From Larimichthys crocea (taxonomy: Eukaryota > Chordata > Actinopteri > Sciaenidae), in NCBI RefSeq assembly GCF_000972845.2, contig NC_040019.1:9553868-9617867 (forward strand): a DNA stretch of 64,000 nt, read 5' to 3'. The notes under the pieces are model-generated. The model was not told the DNA's origin. It saw only the letters and a list, made by a program, of their open reading frames with translations, and made no database searches. Positions within the stretch are counted from its first letter, which is position 1. The number at the start of each line of letters is the position of its first letter. A program made the position numbers and the translations under genes. Shown piece by piece: positions 1 through 13,715 of the stretch.

Positions 1-3000
1 CATCAGCGATCTCCTCCCAATCCTCTCCTTACACGTACACAAGGGAGCTAGAAAACAACCAACAGAAATTTTGACATCCAGCGTGAAACAGCTTGTTTGT
101 AATTTCTATGGCTGCCATGCTGTTTGGATTCATCCCTAACTGGGATAATTACCCAGCATTTGAAAAAGAAGTGTGCAACAAAAGACAGCACAGACAAAAG
201 GAAAAGGACCTTGTTCAGAACAGTTGTCTCTACCAGAAATTATACATAACATGCAAAAGTGGCCACTTAAAAACAGACACAGAACATTTTCACTTAGGTT
301 TGAATCCAAAGTTATTGTTCAGTATGAAAGGTCAACTGACAACATGGACTCTACAGACACATCTACAGATATGAAAATGTCAATATCTCAAAATTTCATC
401 GCCAGCTGCTACAGAACACCTCAAATTACTCAATTATTTAGAGGAACAGTTGCCCTAAAAACATATTTCACTTTACCTGTAGTGGTGTCTACCCATGCAG
501 ACATTTTATTAGTTCAGGTTTTTAGACATCTTTCTGAGATTTGTGTCCAAATCCCAACCCTAAAACCACCAAGGTGAATTGTGTTTAGGTCTTTCTAAAA
601 ACAATAGCTGGTATTCCTCATAATCTTCTATATATCTTGGTCAAAAGTAGTATGAAAAACTGTGTTGCAGTTTTTTTATTGTAATGTGGGTTCAATTTGG
701 GTGACTCTTGAGTAATAAAAAAAGAAAAGGGAGAAAATTTCAAATGCATTTCAAAGACATTTACATTCACAATGAAATGAATATAGCTGAATTATAGACT
801 ACGTCATATAATCTGAATTAAACATTTAATGTCTCCTATCACATTGTCAATCAATCCAACCGGCCTTCTGGCTATTTCCCTATCATTGCTTTGAAACTGT
901 TGCCACAGTTGCCCTTGAGAGCCATCCACCAATTTGTTGGACTGCACAATCAAAGATTTATAAGAGCTGGGGTGTGTAGCCGATCCAATTGCATGTAATA
1001 TGCTTAATAGCTGTAATATCTGTTATTTGAATAAACGCTTGGTGCGAATGGGGCCTGTCAGATGAGTCATAACAAAGATAAAGCACCCTGTGTCACCCAG
1101 GGCACAGACACCCAGATGATAGATTAAATAGTTATTAAAGGACAGCATCCGAAAACAGGCTAATTTGTAGTGCAATAAAACAATCAGAGATGTTTACCTT
1201 GAGACTTGTGTTACAATCTCTTATTATAGCTGCAGCTACAGCTGAGTTGATGAATGTTTCCATTGAGGGAAGGAGATCTGGTGACTTCTCATGGCCAATA
1301 TTGATTAGCCCTGGGAGGTGATGCTGTCAATGAAACAGCCTCTGATGGACAGTACAGTCTGGAGTACTGTGGAGTAGTGTCTGTACATGAGAGATTGTGT
1401 GCATGCAAGCTTTAATGGTAGACAACTGACTAATTTACACGTTGCAGGATGCTGTCCAGCCAATCTTAATTGATGGTCAATATGGTGCCTGTCAGATATA
1501 CAGCATGTTTCACATAGAATCAAACTTAGCCTAAAGACTAAAGAAGAAACATTAGGACTTGAAATTATGCCTTGCTGCAGGGAGAGACATGTTGAGTAGG
1601 ATGATATGAAAAGTGTTACAAGTGTTTCTTGTTGTACAATATTATATTACTCGATGTTTTTGTCACTCTCTTTCCTCTTCAGACCCCCACGCACACACAC
1701 AAAGCACTCAACCTCACTTTTATTCCCCTGGGTCGTGCATAGGCAATTTTTTTTTGTACCTTGATATCTCTGTTGGCCTGCCTTAGGAAATTGTGGAAAT
1801 GAACTCTGTTGGCCGGGAGCATTACCATAAAGATGAAGCTTAGTAATGCAGAGTGAGGGGGCATGCAGGCCAGCTAGTTGTGGAACCGATTAAAGCCATC
1901 GCTTTTTTTCAACTTTATTATTCCACATGCACTTTCTCACGTTCTCTTAACCCCCAATTACGTCTGTCCATCCTGGCAAACTTTTGCCTTTCTTTACAGT
2001 CTCCTCCTTTCTCTTATTCATTCAAACACAGACAGCACGTTATTATGATAAACCGGCAGTTAAAAGCTCTGTTCCTGACAGACTCTCATGTCATCACTCT
2101 GAAAGCAGAGCAGCACTTCTGAGAATTTGATAGAGGACAAATGAGAGGTTATCTTCCCTCACTGGGTATAACAATCAAGAGAGAGAACAGTTTGACCATG
2201 TTCAATACTGTCAAAAAAGACATCTTAACAGGCAGTCAAAAGACAAATAATATTTTTTTTTTCTCTGTCTTTCTGATAAAGACAATAGAATAAACGGCCT
2301 CTTAAAATCTGACACTGCCAGAACGGTGATTGTGGACTGAGAAATTCACAAGAAGGAGTGCCCAATAAAACAAGCATAAATGAAGAAGTAGCTCTGAAAC
2401 TTTGATTAGAGAGGTTGATGCAGATGCATTTATTTGTGCAAGTCTCTTTGTACACAAGGTATGTGCATCCATCAGCCTGCGTCCTTCATCTCTCAAGAGA
2501 AGGACCACTTTCTATCAAGGCCTTGTATGCTTTCTTCCATCTTGATATATCAAAGATACATAAAGGATGTTTAAGAGTCTCATCAAAACATGTTCTCGGT
2601 CCTTTTGTCTTGTATTAGATCGCCAGTAATGGGCCAAGACAACGAGATAGTCTTTGTATTCTTTTATTTTACAGTGTATTTACATAGTGATATGACTGAC
2701 ATAAAGTCATGCTTAATGTTATTATTTCATCTGGTATTCTGTCTGTCAACGTGATACGATTCGCTGAACTATAGGTGTTTTTGTAGTCCCCATCTTAAAA
2801 GGCAGACTCAGGAAATCACATCACAGAAGTGGTAATTAACTTCTTCATAGCATGGCCTTGCAGAGGTGAGAGCGGGCAAATACTCAACGTAGCAAAGTTC
2901 TTACAGTTGAATAAAACTGAAAATGGCTGGGATATGCAGGGAGATGCCGTCTATTTACGAATTGATATTTATGAATAATTTATGAATGGTAAATTTACGG

Positions 3001-3458
3001 CGTAAGACAACAATCTTAGGGAAAGCAGGGCAGAGTGATGGAGAGAGAAGGATGGGGAAGAGGAAGTGTTAAGACAGATAGCAGTCCAGAGGGGATACGA
3101 AATTACAAGTGCTGCCACCCTGCAGTTCACTGCTGTAGGTGTAGTTCATTAATCAATACTAAAAACATCTAGCCACTAATTCAGGATTTAGCCCTGGTCC
3201 ATAAATTACTCCATGCAGGTTTTTCTTAAGTGAAAGAAAGAGGCAGCTGAAGCCACATGGAGGATTTTGACATTGTTAGCTGCCCCCTGTGAGGCAACTC
3301 CATCACATTTTGTGGCATAGGGTTCAGTGCTTTATGCTGCATATTCTTATTTTTCACCCTCCAGTCTACTATTGATTCTGCTGCACATGCAAGTGATTTT
3401 ATCAGTCTTGCGCGAGTGCACAACAGCTTCGCCAGCTTAGTTAATTAAATACAAACAA

Positions 3459-3477
3459 ATATATATATATATATATT
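3459..3477. repeat. (AT)n microsatellite
   Basis: Nine or so AT dinucleotides, read directly. Confidence 0.9.
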
Positions 3478-4336
3478 CTTGTCTCTGGTGTGATCTCAAA
3501 GCATAATTTATGTGAGATAGAAATTCACAACTTAAGGTAAAGGTCTGAGAGTGATTTGTACAAAATTATGCACAGGATAAATTGAGTTTTGCTGTCAAAT
3601 TTTCTGTGTAATCGCTAAGTGCTAAAAGTGGAGAGGCTTGTTGAATCAATAAAAAAGTACACTTCCATTTTCATGATGAATTAGCCCTTTAGTTGAACAG
3701 GACTATGTGAAAATACTTGGGGACCACAGGTGGCAAACACCGATGCAAATAAAACAGGAACAGCAACAGTTTTGAAAAACCTCTGCTCTCCGTGGAGAGT
3801 AATACAACTGACTGTATATATTTCAGCCTAGTCTGGGAAAGAACCTTTTACTTTATGATATGAGGGTCTTTTGAATTGCTATAGGAAGTTCCAGAATAAT
3901 AAAATTTGGTCAGTGACAACGATGTTCCAGGGGGGAATAGTGATCCACTTCTACATATTTCTGAGGGCATCTGTCAGTTTTCTTTGCAGGATCCTTGCCT
4001 TGTCTTGTCTTGTATTTTTTTAAGGGTGCAATACACAGTAACTTTTAAATGATCAAGACTTATAACAATAAAGAGAACGGGATTTATCTCTATGCTCTAT
4101 TTAAAAGACTACTTATGAAAGTAAATACCAAAGTGCCTGGGAATCACATGCTTAGCCCCTGAAGAGAACTGTACCCTAATGGCTTTACGTTCTTTGTTTG
4201 AGTGGCTAAGCATACTGTCTTAAATGTATTTTTAATGCAAAGATGCAGAGATGATTTAAAGAACAAATGCCAAAAGACAGCAGGAGATCTACATCAGGCA
4301 AAGTTATATTTGCTATCAGCATATATTGTAAAGGTT

Positions 4337-4352
4337 CACACACACACACACA
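4337..4352. repeat. (CA)8 microsatellite
   Basis: Eight CA dinucleotides, read directly. Confidence 0.9.
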
Positions 4353-5579
4353 GCAGTAATTGTTTGACAAAGATCTTTCACTGAGGCATTGTCATTTGAT
4401 GTTACATATGAAAGGAGTTTTGAGGTACAGACTTTAAGCTGTTCTTTGAGCTGCATATGCCCTGCATACATTTACTTTCCTGCATGGTCTAAAATCTATC
4501 TGTGCGCAATGTCTGACTACTGCCTCACAGTTCAACATGCTTAAGAAGCCTCATTTGGTGAACTGCTGCTCTGGTTTTTTTTTCTCTTTTGCATTTCTCT
4601 CACACTTACTCTTTTTTACTGCCTCGCTCTCTAACCTTTGCTTAGCGTCGCTGGTTTGATTTAGCCTTTTCTCTTTCCATTTATTTTCCTATTCATTTTC
4701 CTTCTCCACCCTTATCTCTGCCTCTCTACCAAACCTCTCTCGCCCTCTCTCTCTCGCACTCTCGCCAGTCAAACAGCAGGTAGTCAGCTATAAGCCCCTC
4801 TGACGTTGGCTGATATTAGGCTAAGGTCTATTAGGTCCTGCCTTGCCATGTGAGTTATTGAGCAGAGTGTGGATGCCTTAAAGAATGATCAAGCTCACGT
4901 ATGCACGTGCGCTGACTCACACCAGCAAACACAAACTGACAAAAAGATCAACACAAACCCATTCAAACATCTGAGCACACACTCACACAAATCCTCTGCT
5001 ATCTCACAAACGTGCTCACCTTATGTCTACTAAGTCACAAAGATGGAGGAATTTAAGAACCTCCTCTTACACATGCATCTTATTTGCTAAATTCTGCTAA
5101 GCGGTCAATTTATATGCAAACTTTCCGGGGAGTCAGCTGCTGCAGTATGTGAAGAAAAGACACATTTTTTTTTTTTGTTAAATTTTGCTGTTAACATACA
5201 GTATGTGAACACCAAGTCTATAAATTACAAATATGCAAGACAAATTATTTTACTATTTATATATATTTTTATTTGGCAGATGCTTCTGTCTGAAGCGAAA
5301 TTCAAATAAGATACGATCCAGCCCGCAGTAGATCAAGGAGATGTCTCAACACTTTTCTATGTTCCACCTGACATAGGTGCCACAAAGCTTGCAGGCATCT
5401 GAAGTAAAACATTTGCATTTTTTCAAAACATGAAGTCATCTGAGGAAGTCAGCATCCAATGAAATCAAGACTTCTGTCAGCAAGTGTTTGACACTATGAA
5501 TACTGGATGGGCTTATAAATAATATCTCAACATACAGAGGGTATATATTCTTACTCTTATACTTTAAAATAACACAGCT

Positions 5580-5613
5580 ACAATGCATCATATTGTATAA
5601 TATGATGCATTGT
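5580..5613. repeat. Perfect 15-bp inverted repeat with 4-nt loop
   Basis: Arm ACAATGCATCATATT at 5580-5594 and its exact reverse complement at 5599-5613, with GTAT between them. The DNA could extrude a cruciform. Function unknown. Confidence 0.9.
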
Positions 5614-7839
5614 TGCTACCCAACATAATATAAAACACTTAAAATTGTTGGGCCCACAGCGTTAAATGCAACATACACATTAATGCAGCAGTAATATTAA
5701 TCCAAAACACTGACTGGGACCATTTTACTGTGTAATGACTACTTAAAGTAAATGTTGCTGTACTATTTTATGTAATGTGTCTTCTTGTGCTCTCAAACAT
5801 ATCATACAGGATTAAAACTAGCCTATTAAAACAATTTAATATTTCACTTTAAGAGACAAATAAACAATAAAAACTCACAAGAGCCAACGACATCGGCTAA
5901 TGCTTTTACATTTTGGTCTTAATAAGCTTTCTTGTGATGTAGCTGTTTAGACTCTCCTCCTTTTTACTTTGCCAAAGAAGATCTTTGAAGAAAGTCTTTT
6001 TTTTAGGCTGGCCGTAGATAATAATAAGATGCTATCTGGAATGGGGTCAAACTTTATAGATTTCGTTTACACCTGGCTAACATCCAACCACCTCCAGATG
6101 TGGTCTGGGCCATCCAAACATTCCCATTTCAATACACTGTGTGTGCCTTTACAGCTGCATTAACAGCCCTTTCTCCTTCCAGATTATATGATACAAGATG
6201 CATGCGAGTGTAACTACACTTCCCATAATAGCATCTTTTCAACAGACCCTCCCGACCTCGTGAACACCATGTCCCTACCTTGTAATGCATGCTTTCTGTG
6301 AATAAAAAAATCTATGTATTTAAGTCAAAGATAACACTGATGACATAATTAGGGGTTATCTCAGCTAAAGAAAACTCCCTTCAGAGCCTCTCCAGAGTGT
6401 TAATATACTAAACTGTTTAACAGTCTGGACTCTAAAGGACAGGGGAAGACCACAGGTAGACATTCAAGATCAAGGCTGTTTCTTAGACATCTGACCAGGT
6501 TACCGTGTTCCTCAGGTTCCTAAGGGCTGGTTGGTACAGATGATTTATGCTCCAATTTGCAAGCAGGTTTACGAGCATTGCGGCTCTGCTCAAAGCATTG
6601 AACTGGCAAATGACTGTGAAGTTAACTTCAGCACCTTTGTAGCCTACCAGTATGAAAGTGGTGGAGAGGTCCTTTAAACTTCATCCACTACAATGAATTT
6701 GTAAATTCTCAAGATTGTCCCAGTTTTCAGTACTGCAGAGAAAGTGTGTGTATGTCATTCAGTGACTGAAATTAACCTAATATATGCAAAAAAAATATTA
6801 TCTGAATAGCATATGTATTTGCAAAGAGTGTATCTGACCCGTTTTGAAATATACACAGACCTGCCTCCCACACACATGCATAGGAACAAACAAAAAGGTA
6901 AACGCTAAATCAAACATCAGGAGCGTGAAAAGAAAAAAAACTTAGTTTACGTTATTAAGAAGAGAAATGCGAAGCTTCACATCAACCTTGAGTAGCTTAA
7001 CCCTTCACCGCAGCAGTCTGGCTCACTGTCTCATGGCTACTCATTATGTGGGAAGAAATTGCCTTATAATGTTTGTTGACTCAACTACCCAGTAGAAGCT
7101 GTACTGTGTGTGCACCAAGGAGATAATTACTGAAAATTACAGAGGAACATGGAAATGTGGCTGTGTTTATGTCTGTGAGCCTGGTGGGCTGCCAGATTCA
7201 CAAATTATTCATGTCGTGGTGTCGTCTTAGTTTGAGAGGTGAGCGGCAATGAGGAGTGTGCCTATCAAAAGAGCTTTTGTCTCTTTTCTTCCTTACTGTA
7301 TCTTTGCTTTTTTTGTGAAAAAAACAAAAACAAAACATCTTTCACGCCGTCAAAGTGCCAAGGGTGGCAGCATCTCCGTGACAAAGCAGGTGAAACGTAT
7401 TTTTCTTCTCTTTCTTAACCATCGCTTCTCATTCATCACGACCAAAACTTTTAACAGTCATTTGCTATGGTGCATTCATGTTGTGCCATTGTTTGGAGGG
7501 AAGGGAAACACTCAGGACAGAGTGTCTGTCTAACAAAAGATGAACACATGAGCGGGATTCAAGCAGGATTCTCAGACGAACAACTATCCTTGTCATATAT
7601 GTCTACATAATACAGTTTCTCAATTGTTTGTACACTAACACTGCTTTAAACACATTGACCAAAACACATAACTCGTGTACCAATCCCCTAAACTAATTCT
7701 ACAAAAAAACATTTCCAGCTTTATACTCAGACTACAGCAATAAACACTACACACAATTCTCAAATTTAATTTCCTAATCCATTTCTCACTGCTCACATGG
7801 GCAAACACATGTTGTACAGTTGTTCCATTACCAATCAGG

Positions 7840-8870
7840 GCTTTAGCAATAAAAAGCAGAACATAGGAGTCAGGAGGAAGAGGTATCGTAGGAGGGATGA
7901 AAGTAAAAGGAGGCAGGGAGGAGGAGGACTAGGAAGAGGAAGAGCATGACCAAGGAGAGCCATAATCGCTGATGAGATTGGGGTCAGTTTGGTTGACTGT
8001 GTGGTCAACCAGGGTCCAACAATGAGGAAAGCTGGACAGAGAGTTCAGAAAATCTAATCTCATTAGTGTATTGTAGAGTTACAAATCAATACAGCATTCT
8101 TATTGTTGTAGCACAGTACAATAATAAGAGGGTATGTTTAATGTTTGCGATTTGGAATCGTATTCCTACCTACACATTATTAACATAATTGACAGTATTA
8201 CAGTAACTGAATAAAACCCACCACAGTGTGGTAGACAATGTCTTATGTCTCACTAGATCGTGTCATGCACCAAAACCAAGTGAGCATGGAACACCTCTAC
8301 ACCTCTATTTGAAAGGAACGCGGAGAGAGTCGAAGACTTGTGCATTCACACAAATGATCAGCACTGTATAGACATAATACAGCATCGGAACCCATGCATT
8401 AAATGTTCTGTAATTTCCACTATTGACTGCTCTAGGTCTATTTCTGATATTGTCATGATGCCAGTTTTAGAAAATTCTTGAGCTACATGCAGCTGCAGTG
8501 GAGCCCTGATTCATCTTCACTACACAACATGCTCATTTCACCAGACCAGATGGTCCACAACTGATTCATTGAATAGCCGCGTTTTGCAGTATTTTATCTC
8601 CCACCATATTCTCCATTCCTCAAACTGATTGAGGACTTTTTTTTTTAACCTAGAGATGGAAGGTCTATGACAGGCAATCCCTGTACACATACACCTCTTC
8701 TGCAAGCTATGGAAGATGCATGCACGGATACAGCTGTAGTAGAAGCTTTAAGGGCTGGATTTGACATCGCTAGGTGGTACTTCCCTTAGGCGATGGGAGA
8801 GCACTGCCTGCGATATTGATGAGGTGCTGCGACAAAAACGAAACAGGAGATAGGATGATTTTTCCCATTA
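7840..8870 (+). mobile_element. Decayed IS630/Tc1-mariner-type DNA transposon (transposase remnant)
   Basis: Short translated blocks on the plus strand match, in order, a transposase family common in fish genomes. First is an Arg/Gly-rich head (about 7870-7950). Then comes DEIGVSLVDCVVNQGPTMRK with AGQRVQ (about 7971-8050), the N-terminal helix-turn-helix region. A piece reading FERNAERVEDL follows (about 8310-8342). Near the C-terminus is PYSPFL, then LIEDFFF-like sequence with EMEGL and RQSLYTYTPLLQAMEDACTD (about 8608-8730), and then WIRH/RRYFP-like traces to about 8790. Many stops and frameshifts separate the blocks, so it is dead. Terminal repeats could not be fixed; the element may extend to about 7600 and 8990. 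Superfamily assignment is by recognition; confirm by translated search. Confidence 0.72.
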
Positions 8871-10058
8871 TGGCATTATGACAAATTTGAATATAATTGT
8901 GTTACACAGGAATAAAATGCTCCTTATTATCAGTTGTCAGTTGTGGGTAGGGTTCTGTGCTGCAGATGGTCTCTGGTCTTTGAAAATTAATTTATTCACA
9001 TTGGGTTGAAGTGTTTTTTTTTATGTGGACTATTTCAAATTAGGTCCAAGGACATCTACTGTGAACAGTTTAACAGTTGAAAATTGCCTGGCCTTTTATA
9101 TTTACTGCTCCACTACACTTCTGCAATTTGCTAAGCACTATCCAGTGCGGCATTTTTTTCAATGTATTGTATGCATATCTGTGTCTGCTTATTTGTCCTT
9201 CTTCGGTGAATGATCATCACTGAATGCTTCCTGTCTGTTTTTGTCCCCCAGTTTCAATTTACATCCTTGTATTCATGTCCCCGATCTTATCTTATTTTAT
9301 CTTATATGGCATATTTATGATTCTACAGTACATGTGTGCGGATAGATACGTAGCAGATAGATGTGGTGATTCATGAGGCAGGATCAAAAATGTACTCTTT
9401 AGGACCGATTGATGCCCATCATCACTGCCTCACCATCCTTTCTACTTCCACAGCTCTACTCTTCAGTGATCATTTGGTTTGAGTGTATGTACGTGTGTGT
9501 GGAACCACCTCCATGTCTAAGATGTTATTACTGCACATATAGAAGCACAAAGGACTAAAATGAACATGGACTATAAATAAAAAGATGGGAATGTGGGAGA
9601 AATAAGTGTTTCAAACTGATTTGAAAATTGGATGGAGAGGCTGGTATGCATTTAAATATCAGAAGGATATAAAGAAAAAAAAGATAGCTTGTAATTATCC
9701 TGTATCTGCTGTCAGTTCACTGAAAGACATTTAAAAAAAAAAGAATGAAGACTACATTTATCTGTTTTCATATAATATATATGAGAAAATTGCAATCACG
9801 CTGTAATGGTTCTCAGACGTGACGTTCACATTACAACTGCAACTTTATCACATAAATATGTGAAATTCATTCCCCATGTCCGGTTTGAGAGGCTGAGCAT
9901 AGTGAGATCCACTTAAAACAAAATGCATGCAAAAGAGTCATAAATCACAGGCAATATTTTATATTAAAACGCTACCTGTGATGCTGTGACTCAGAGCATG
10001 TAATTTATCTCAATCATCTGATATTTCATTTAAGTTGCTGGTGCAAGGGAATGGGGTG

Positions 10059-10079
10059 GTGTGTGTGTGTGTATGTGTG
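10059..10079. repeat. (GT)n microsatellite, interrupted
   Basis: GT dinucleotides with a single TA interruption. Confidence 0.88.
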
Positions 10080-11004
10080 AATAGACAGTGAAGGTGAGAG
10101 AGAGAAAGGTGTGCAGTGGGATGAGTCTGTGGGATGAGAGTTTTTCATCTGCATATCAAAGACGGCACAAAGGAAAAGTGGAGAAAATGAGGAGAATGAA
10201 AACTGTTACATATCACCATAAATATACTGTAGGTACCAGGTGTGAAATAGAATCTTATGGGAGCAAGTCATTCAGAAGACAACGCTATTGTTCTTTTGAT
10301 AAAAGACACGGAGGACTTGATGAGCGGAATGAGCACTTTGGTGAGACATGCAGTAATACACATGTTTAATTAAAGGCACGGGGAGTCAAGTATTATACAC
10401 CTGGGTGCTTAGCTTGTCTGGTTAGACTTCGACTGATTAATACCTCAAGTAAAATGTTACTTTCAAAATGTTAACTTAAATATGCCCAAGTCCATATTTC
10501 TGAGTTGTAAACACAATTACGATGCATATTGTACAAAAAAAGCAGCTTTTTCTTCTTTTTTTTATCTTCTTAATTTGGTGCTCAGTTCAATCATGATTTC
10601 AGAGAGTAACTTCTTTATTTCTCCTTTTCTTTTCCTTTGTTTGCCTGCCCTTTCCAGTATCCACTGAACAGTTTACAGTAGGTCAGTTTGCATAAATGCT
10701 CTTTGCGCTTCGTTGCAGACACATTACTACACCTTAGAAACATGTGTTATTTATCCAAAGAGGCACATCGGGCTGAAAGTGCACTATGCCTGTCATCTGC
10801 ATGTAATCAGTGAAGTGTGCCTCTAACTGCGGGGAAGATGAAGTGTGGCTGTGAATGCATCTTGCAATTAGCATGTAAATCTTTCTACCTTCCGGGAGCA
10901 GGTGCAAATAGAACAGGTGTGATAAAATGAAGGTTGAGGTGCAGGAGATTAAATTTAGTCGGTCTGTATTTTACTGAAATCTCACAGAAGCCTAAGTGCA
11001 CTAC

Positions 11005-11025
11005 AAAAAAAAAAAAAAAAAAAAA
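11005..11025. repeat. Poly(A) run
   Basis: Twenty-one consecutive A. No retrotransposed gene body is recognised upstream of it. Confidence 0.9.
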
Positions 11026-13526
11026 GATGTGCAAGGTAGCAGCACTGACTAATCTTCTGAGAAAAAAACAGAATACCTAATCAATATATGAAGCCAGACA
11101 AAGGCTGGGTGGAGAGCTGTAGTTAAGTGGTCATTAACACTTTGACTTGGTGTTCAGTGAGAGGGAAGAGTGTCCTTCTGAGATTTACAGAGTGCATTTG
11201 ACTGCAGTTATCTTGGGATTGTAGGTAGACTCCATCTTTTACAAATCTTTCTGTAAAGATTATTAGCACTATTACAATTTTAATTTTGGCAGCATCATTT
11301 GTCTTAGATAGGTGATCTAAAACAAATCTAAACACTGGACTGTATATATTGAGCGGACTGGGTAGTAATCACATGTCTATAAACAAGCAATTCAATAAAG
11401 TCAGCTGATTTACAGTAGAATCTTTTTCCCCAAATGTGCCATGTCCTCTACGTACCTTTTCCCATATAAAGACACTCAAATCTTTCATTGCTTGTCTAGT
11501 GTGTCTCGAGACTGCCAAGGTGTTTGACTAGTTTAAAGCTATCGTGTGCATAACCCCACTGGAGCCCTGGCTTCAGTGTAAATCCCCTTACTGGCCATGG
11601 TTTGATGTAACCCAGTGTGCAGCGCTGGAGTCTGGAGGCAGGAGACCCACTGTGCTCTCCACTGCTTCGGGGCAAATGGATCAAGACTGTGTGCTTCCCC
11701 TGGTTCTAAAATCCTCAAACTGTGCTTTTGTTTTATCTGTCAAACTGTGGCATGTTTGGTGTATTAACGGATAGTCCCCAGTTGGTTTAGCTTTGGGAAC
11801 GCGGGGCTCTTAGTCAATATACAGCAGTAGACTTGTCAGTCATTCCTACAAATGTTCCTTTAAGATGTATTGTAAGCCCCCTTTAGCTCGTAGCTCTTTA
11901 AGTGATCGAAGTTAGCAATCCACCTCTCAACACATCTTTTTTTAGTGTCCCACTCTATGACGTGTGGTTCTTTAGTACAGACCAGTGCAAAAGGTCAAAT
12001 GAAACACAATGTAACCGATACCACCCGGTGCTGTATAATCTGCTAAAAACACATTTGTATCAGTGTTCCCTTATTATGCAAATATTTGATTCTACAGTAT
12101 GAGAATGATCTATGTTTATCTTTTAATAAAAACTCGCTCTGATCACTACAGTTGTGTACTAATGTATTCGAATAAATTCAACACCATTTATATTAAGAGT
12201 GAAATAATATTAAAGCAAAAGTACCTTTTTCATATACTTACGTTTTTCGGTGGATTACTAACATTCAAAACTGACGACTTTGAAAAATATATCAAATGAC
12301 AACCCTTAAATTATAGCACATTTCCAAGAGAAGACTTCACAAAAGCAGCTTTCAGTGGATTTAGGGAGTGATCTCACATCATTAGCATTACATTTTTCAT
12401 GGCTCCTTTCACTAAAAATTGTGGACTACTTACAGTAAAATGTACTGTGCACTACTTATAAAGTCATAGTGCAAGCAACCCATGGCCTTTCTATAAGATC
12501 TCTGTAACATAAGATTTGTTTACACTTGAAGAAATACAATACATTTTGCCTGCTCGTGAAATGATCATTCATTTTGTCATCATTAACACAAAAATTTAAA
12601 AAAGGTAAAACAGTTAACTTGGTTTCCTTTTCCATGAATGTTGTAGCCAGTGTTCCATGTATGCAGCAGACATTCTCATTCATATCAAATATGTTATATA
12701 TGCCCTGAGAACCTACAGCAAACAGATTGTGTGACTGTGTTTACCCAAGCACAACTATCTGACCCAGGTCAGAGCAGATGAAAAGCATTTCACGGTGAAA
12801 AAACGGTGTCAATGTATAGTATGTGTGTGTGTAAGAGTAAATACAAGACCAACACAGTGAAAGCGGGATATAGGCCAAGCGTGGTTTTCTGTGTGCGCTG
12901 TATTTGTGCATAGATAGACCCTCATCATCTCTCTGCGATTACAGGAGCATTTCACCACAAACAGCATGTGACTTATCAGAGTGTGCCAGGTTTTCGGTGG
13001 GCTGACAGTTTAGGGAGAACTGCCATGGGATAAGTCTCAATCCTCACTCAACCATCACTCTTTCTCTCTCTTTCACACATACACATTTATGTGTGCAGAC
13101 ATCTGTGCAAACACAGATGCAGTACCCCAACGGCAAACCCTGACTGATGATTCTCAGAGTTGCTCCGCTGAGATCTCCGCTGAGCCGTTCTATCTCGCCT
13201 TCAACCCAAAACTGATAAAAGACGACCGTTACTCCTGATGATGTGTCTTTGGAGACGCAGAAAAGTGTAAACAGTTAAGGTGTGAAATGACAGGTCTCAA
13301 AGGAAGTGTGATCTACACCAGCACATTGAAATAACAAAATAATGCTTTTCAAAATAAAGACATAAAGACAAAATGATAGGAAGAAAGGGGATTTATGAGA
13401 TAAGACAGCATTCTAAATAACATTCAAGAAATGGAAAGTATTTCTCTATGCAGTTCTGACGGTGAGCGTGCATTTGTGTAAGTGCATTTGTGTAAGTGTA
13501 TATGTGTGCTCTTGTACACTAGTTAC

Positions 13527-13715
13527 CGGAAGGTCATCTGGAATATCTGTCCCAAGTTGACTTGCTGGGTTTTGTTGTTGTATCCATGCAGCATCTCACC
13601 AAACAGCGTGTCATTGAAGTGGACATCCTGCCTTGGGCATTTTTGTCCCTCACAGTTGTCTGACTGCAAGAGGCAGGAACGCCCGTCCCCTGCCAGTTTG
13701 TACTCCTGCACACAC
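13527..13715 (-). CDS. astn2: astn2 exon I: end of EGF-like 3, entry to the MACPF region
   Basis: This 189-base exon has an acceptor after a (CCT)n-like tract, CCTCTTCAG/GTG, and donor TTCCG/GTAACT; phase 2 at both ends. The translation starts CVQEYKLAGDGRSC, closing EGF-like 3, then LLQSDNCEGQKC, then FNDTLFGEMLHGYNNKTQQ and VNLGQIFQMTFR. NDT and NKT are potential N-glycosylation sites. The FGEMLHGYNN and FQMTFR pattern separates ASTN2 from ASTN1 as I recall them. This is the last exon in the window; the following exon, expected to begin with residues like ENNF, was not found down to position 1. Confidence 0.95.

Larger units (their letters stand above)
1..13526 (-). other. astn2: astn2 intron after exon I (partial, at least 13.5 kb)
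   Basis: This is intronic or non-coding sequence. I looked for the expected MACPF exons on the minus strand and recognised none. It holds an IS630/Tc1-like transposon remnant at about 7.8-8.9 kb, a 15-bp perfect inverted repeat at 5580-5613, and simple repeats near 3.46, 4.34, 10.06 and 11.0 kb. Two stretches at about 0.9-1.2 kb and 10.75-10.95 kb look less repetitive and could be conserved non-coding elements. Elsewhere I see only unremarkable AT-rich sequence. Confidence 0.75.

Noticed and set aside
1..13526. Search for the nested gene TRIM32 and for MACPF exons
   Set aside because: In other vertebrates TRIM32 lies inside an ASTN2 intron, but no long single-exon RING/NHL frame and no MACPF-like exon is present here. 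They probably lie further along.
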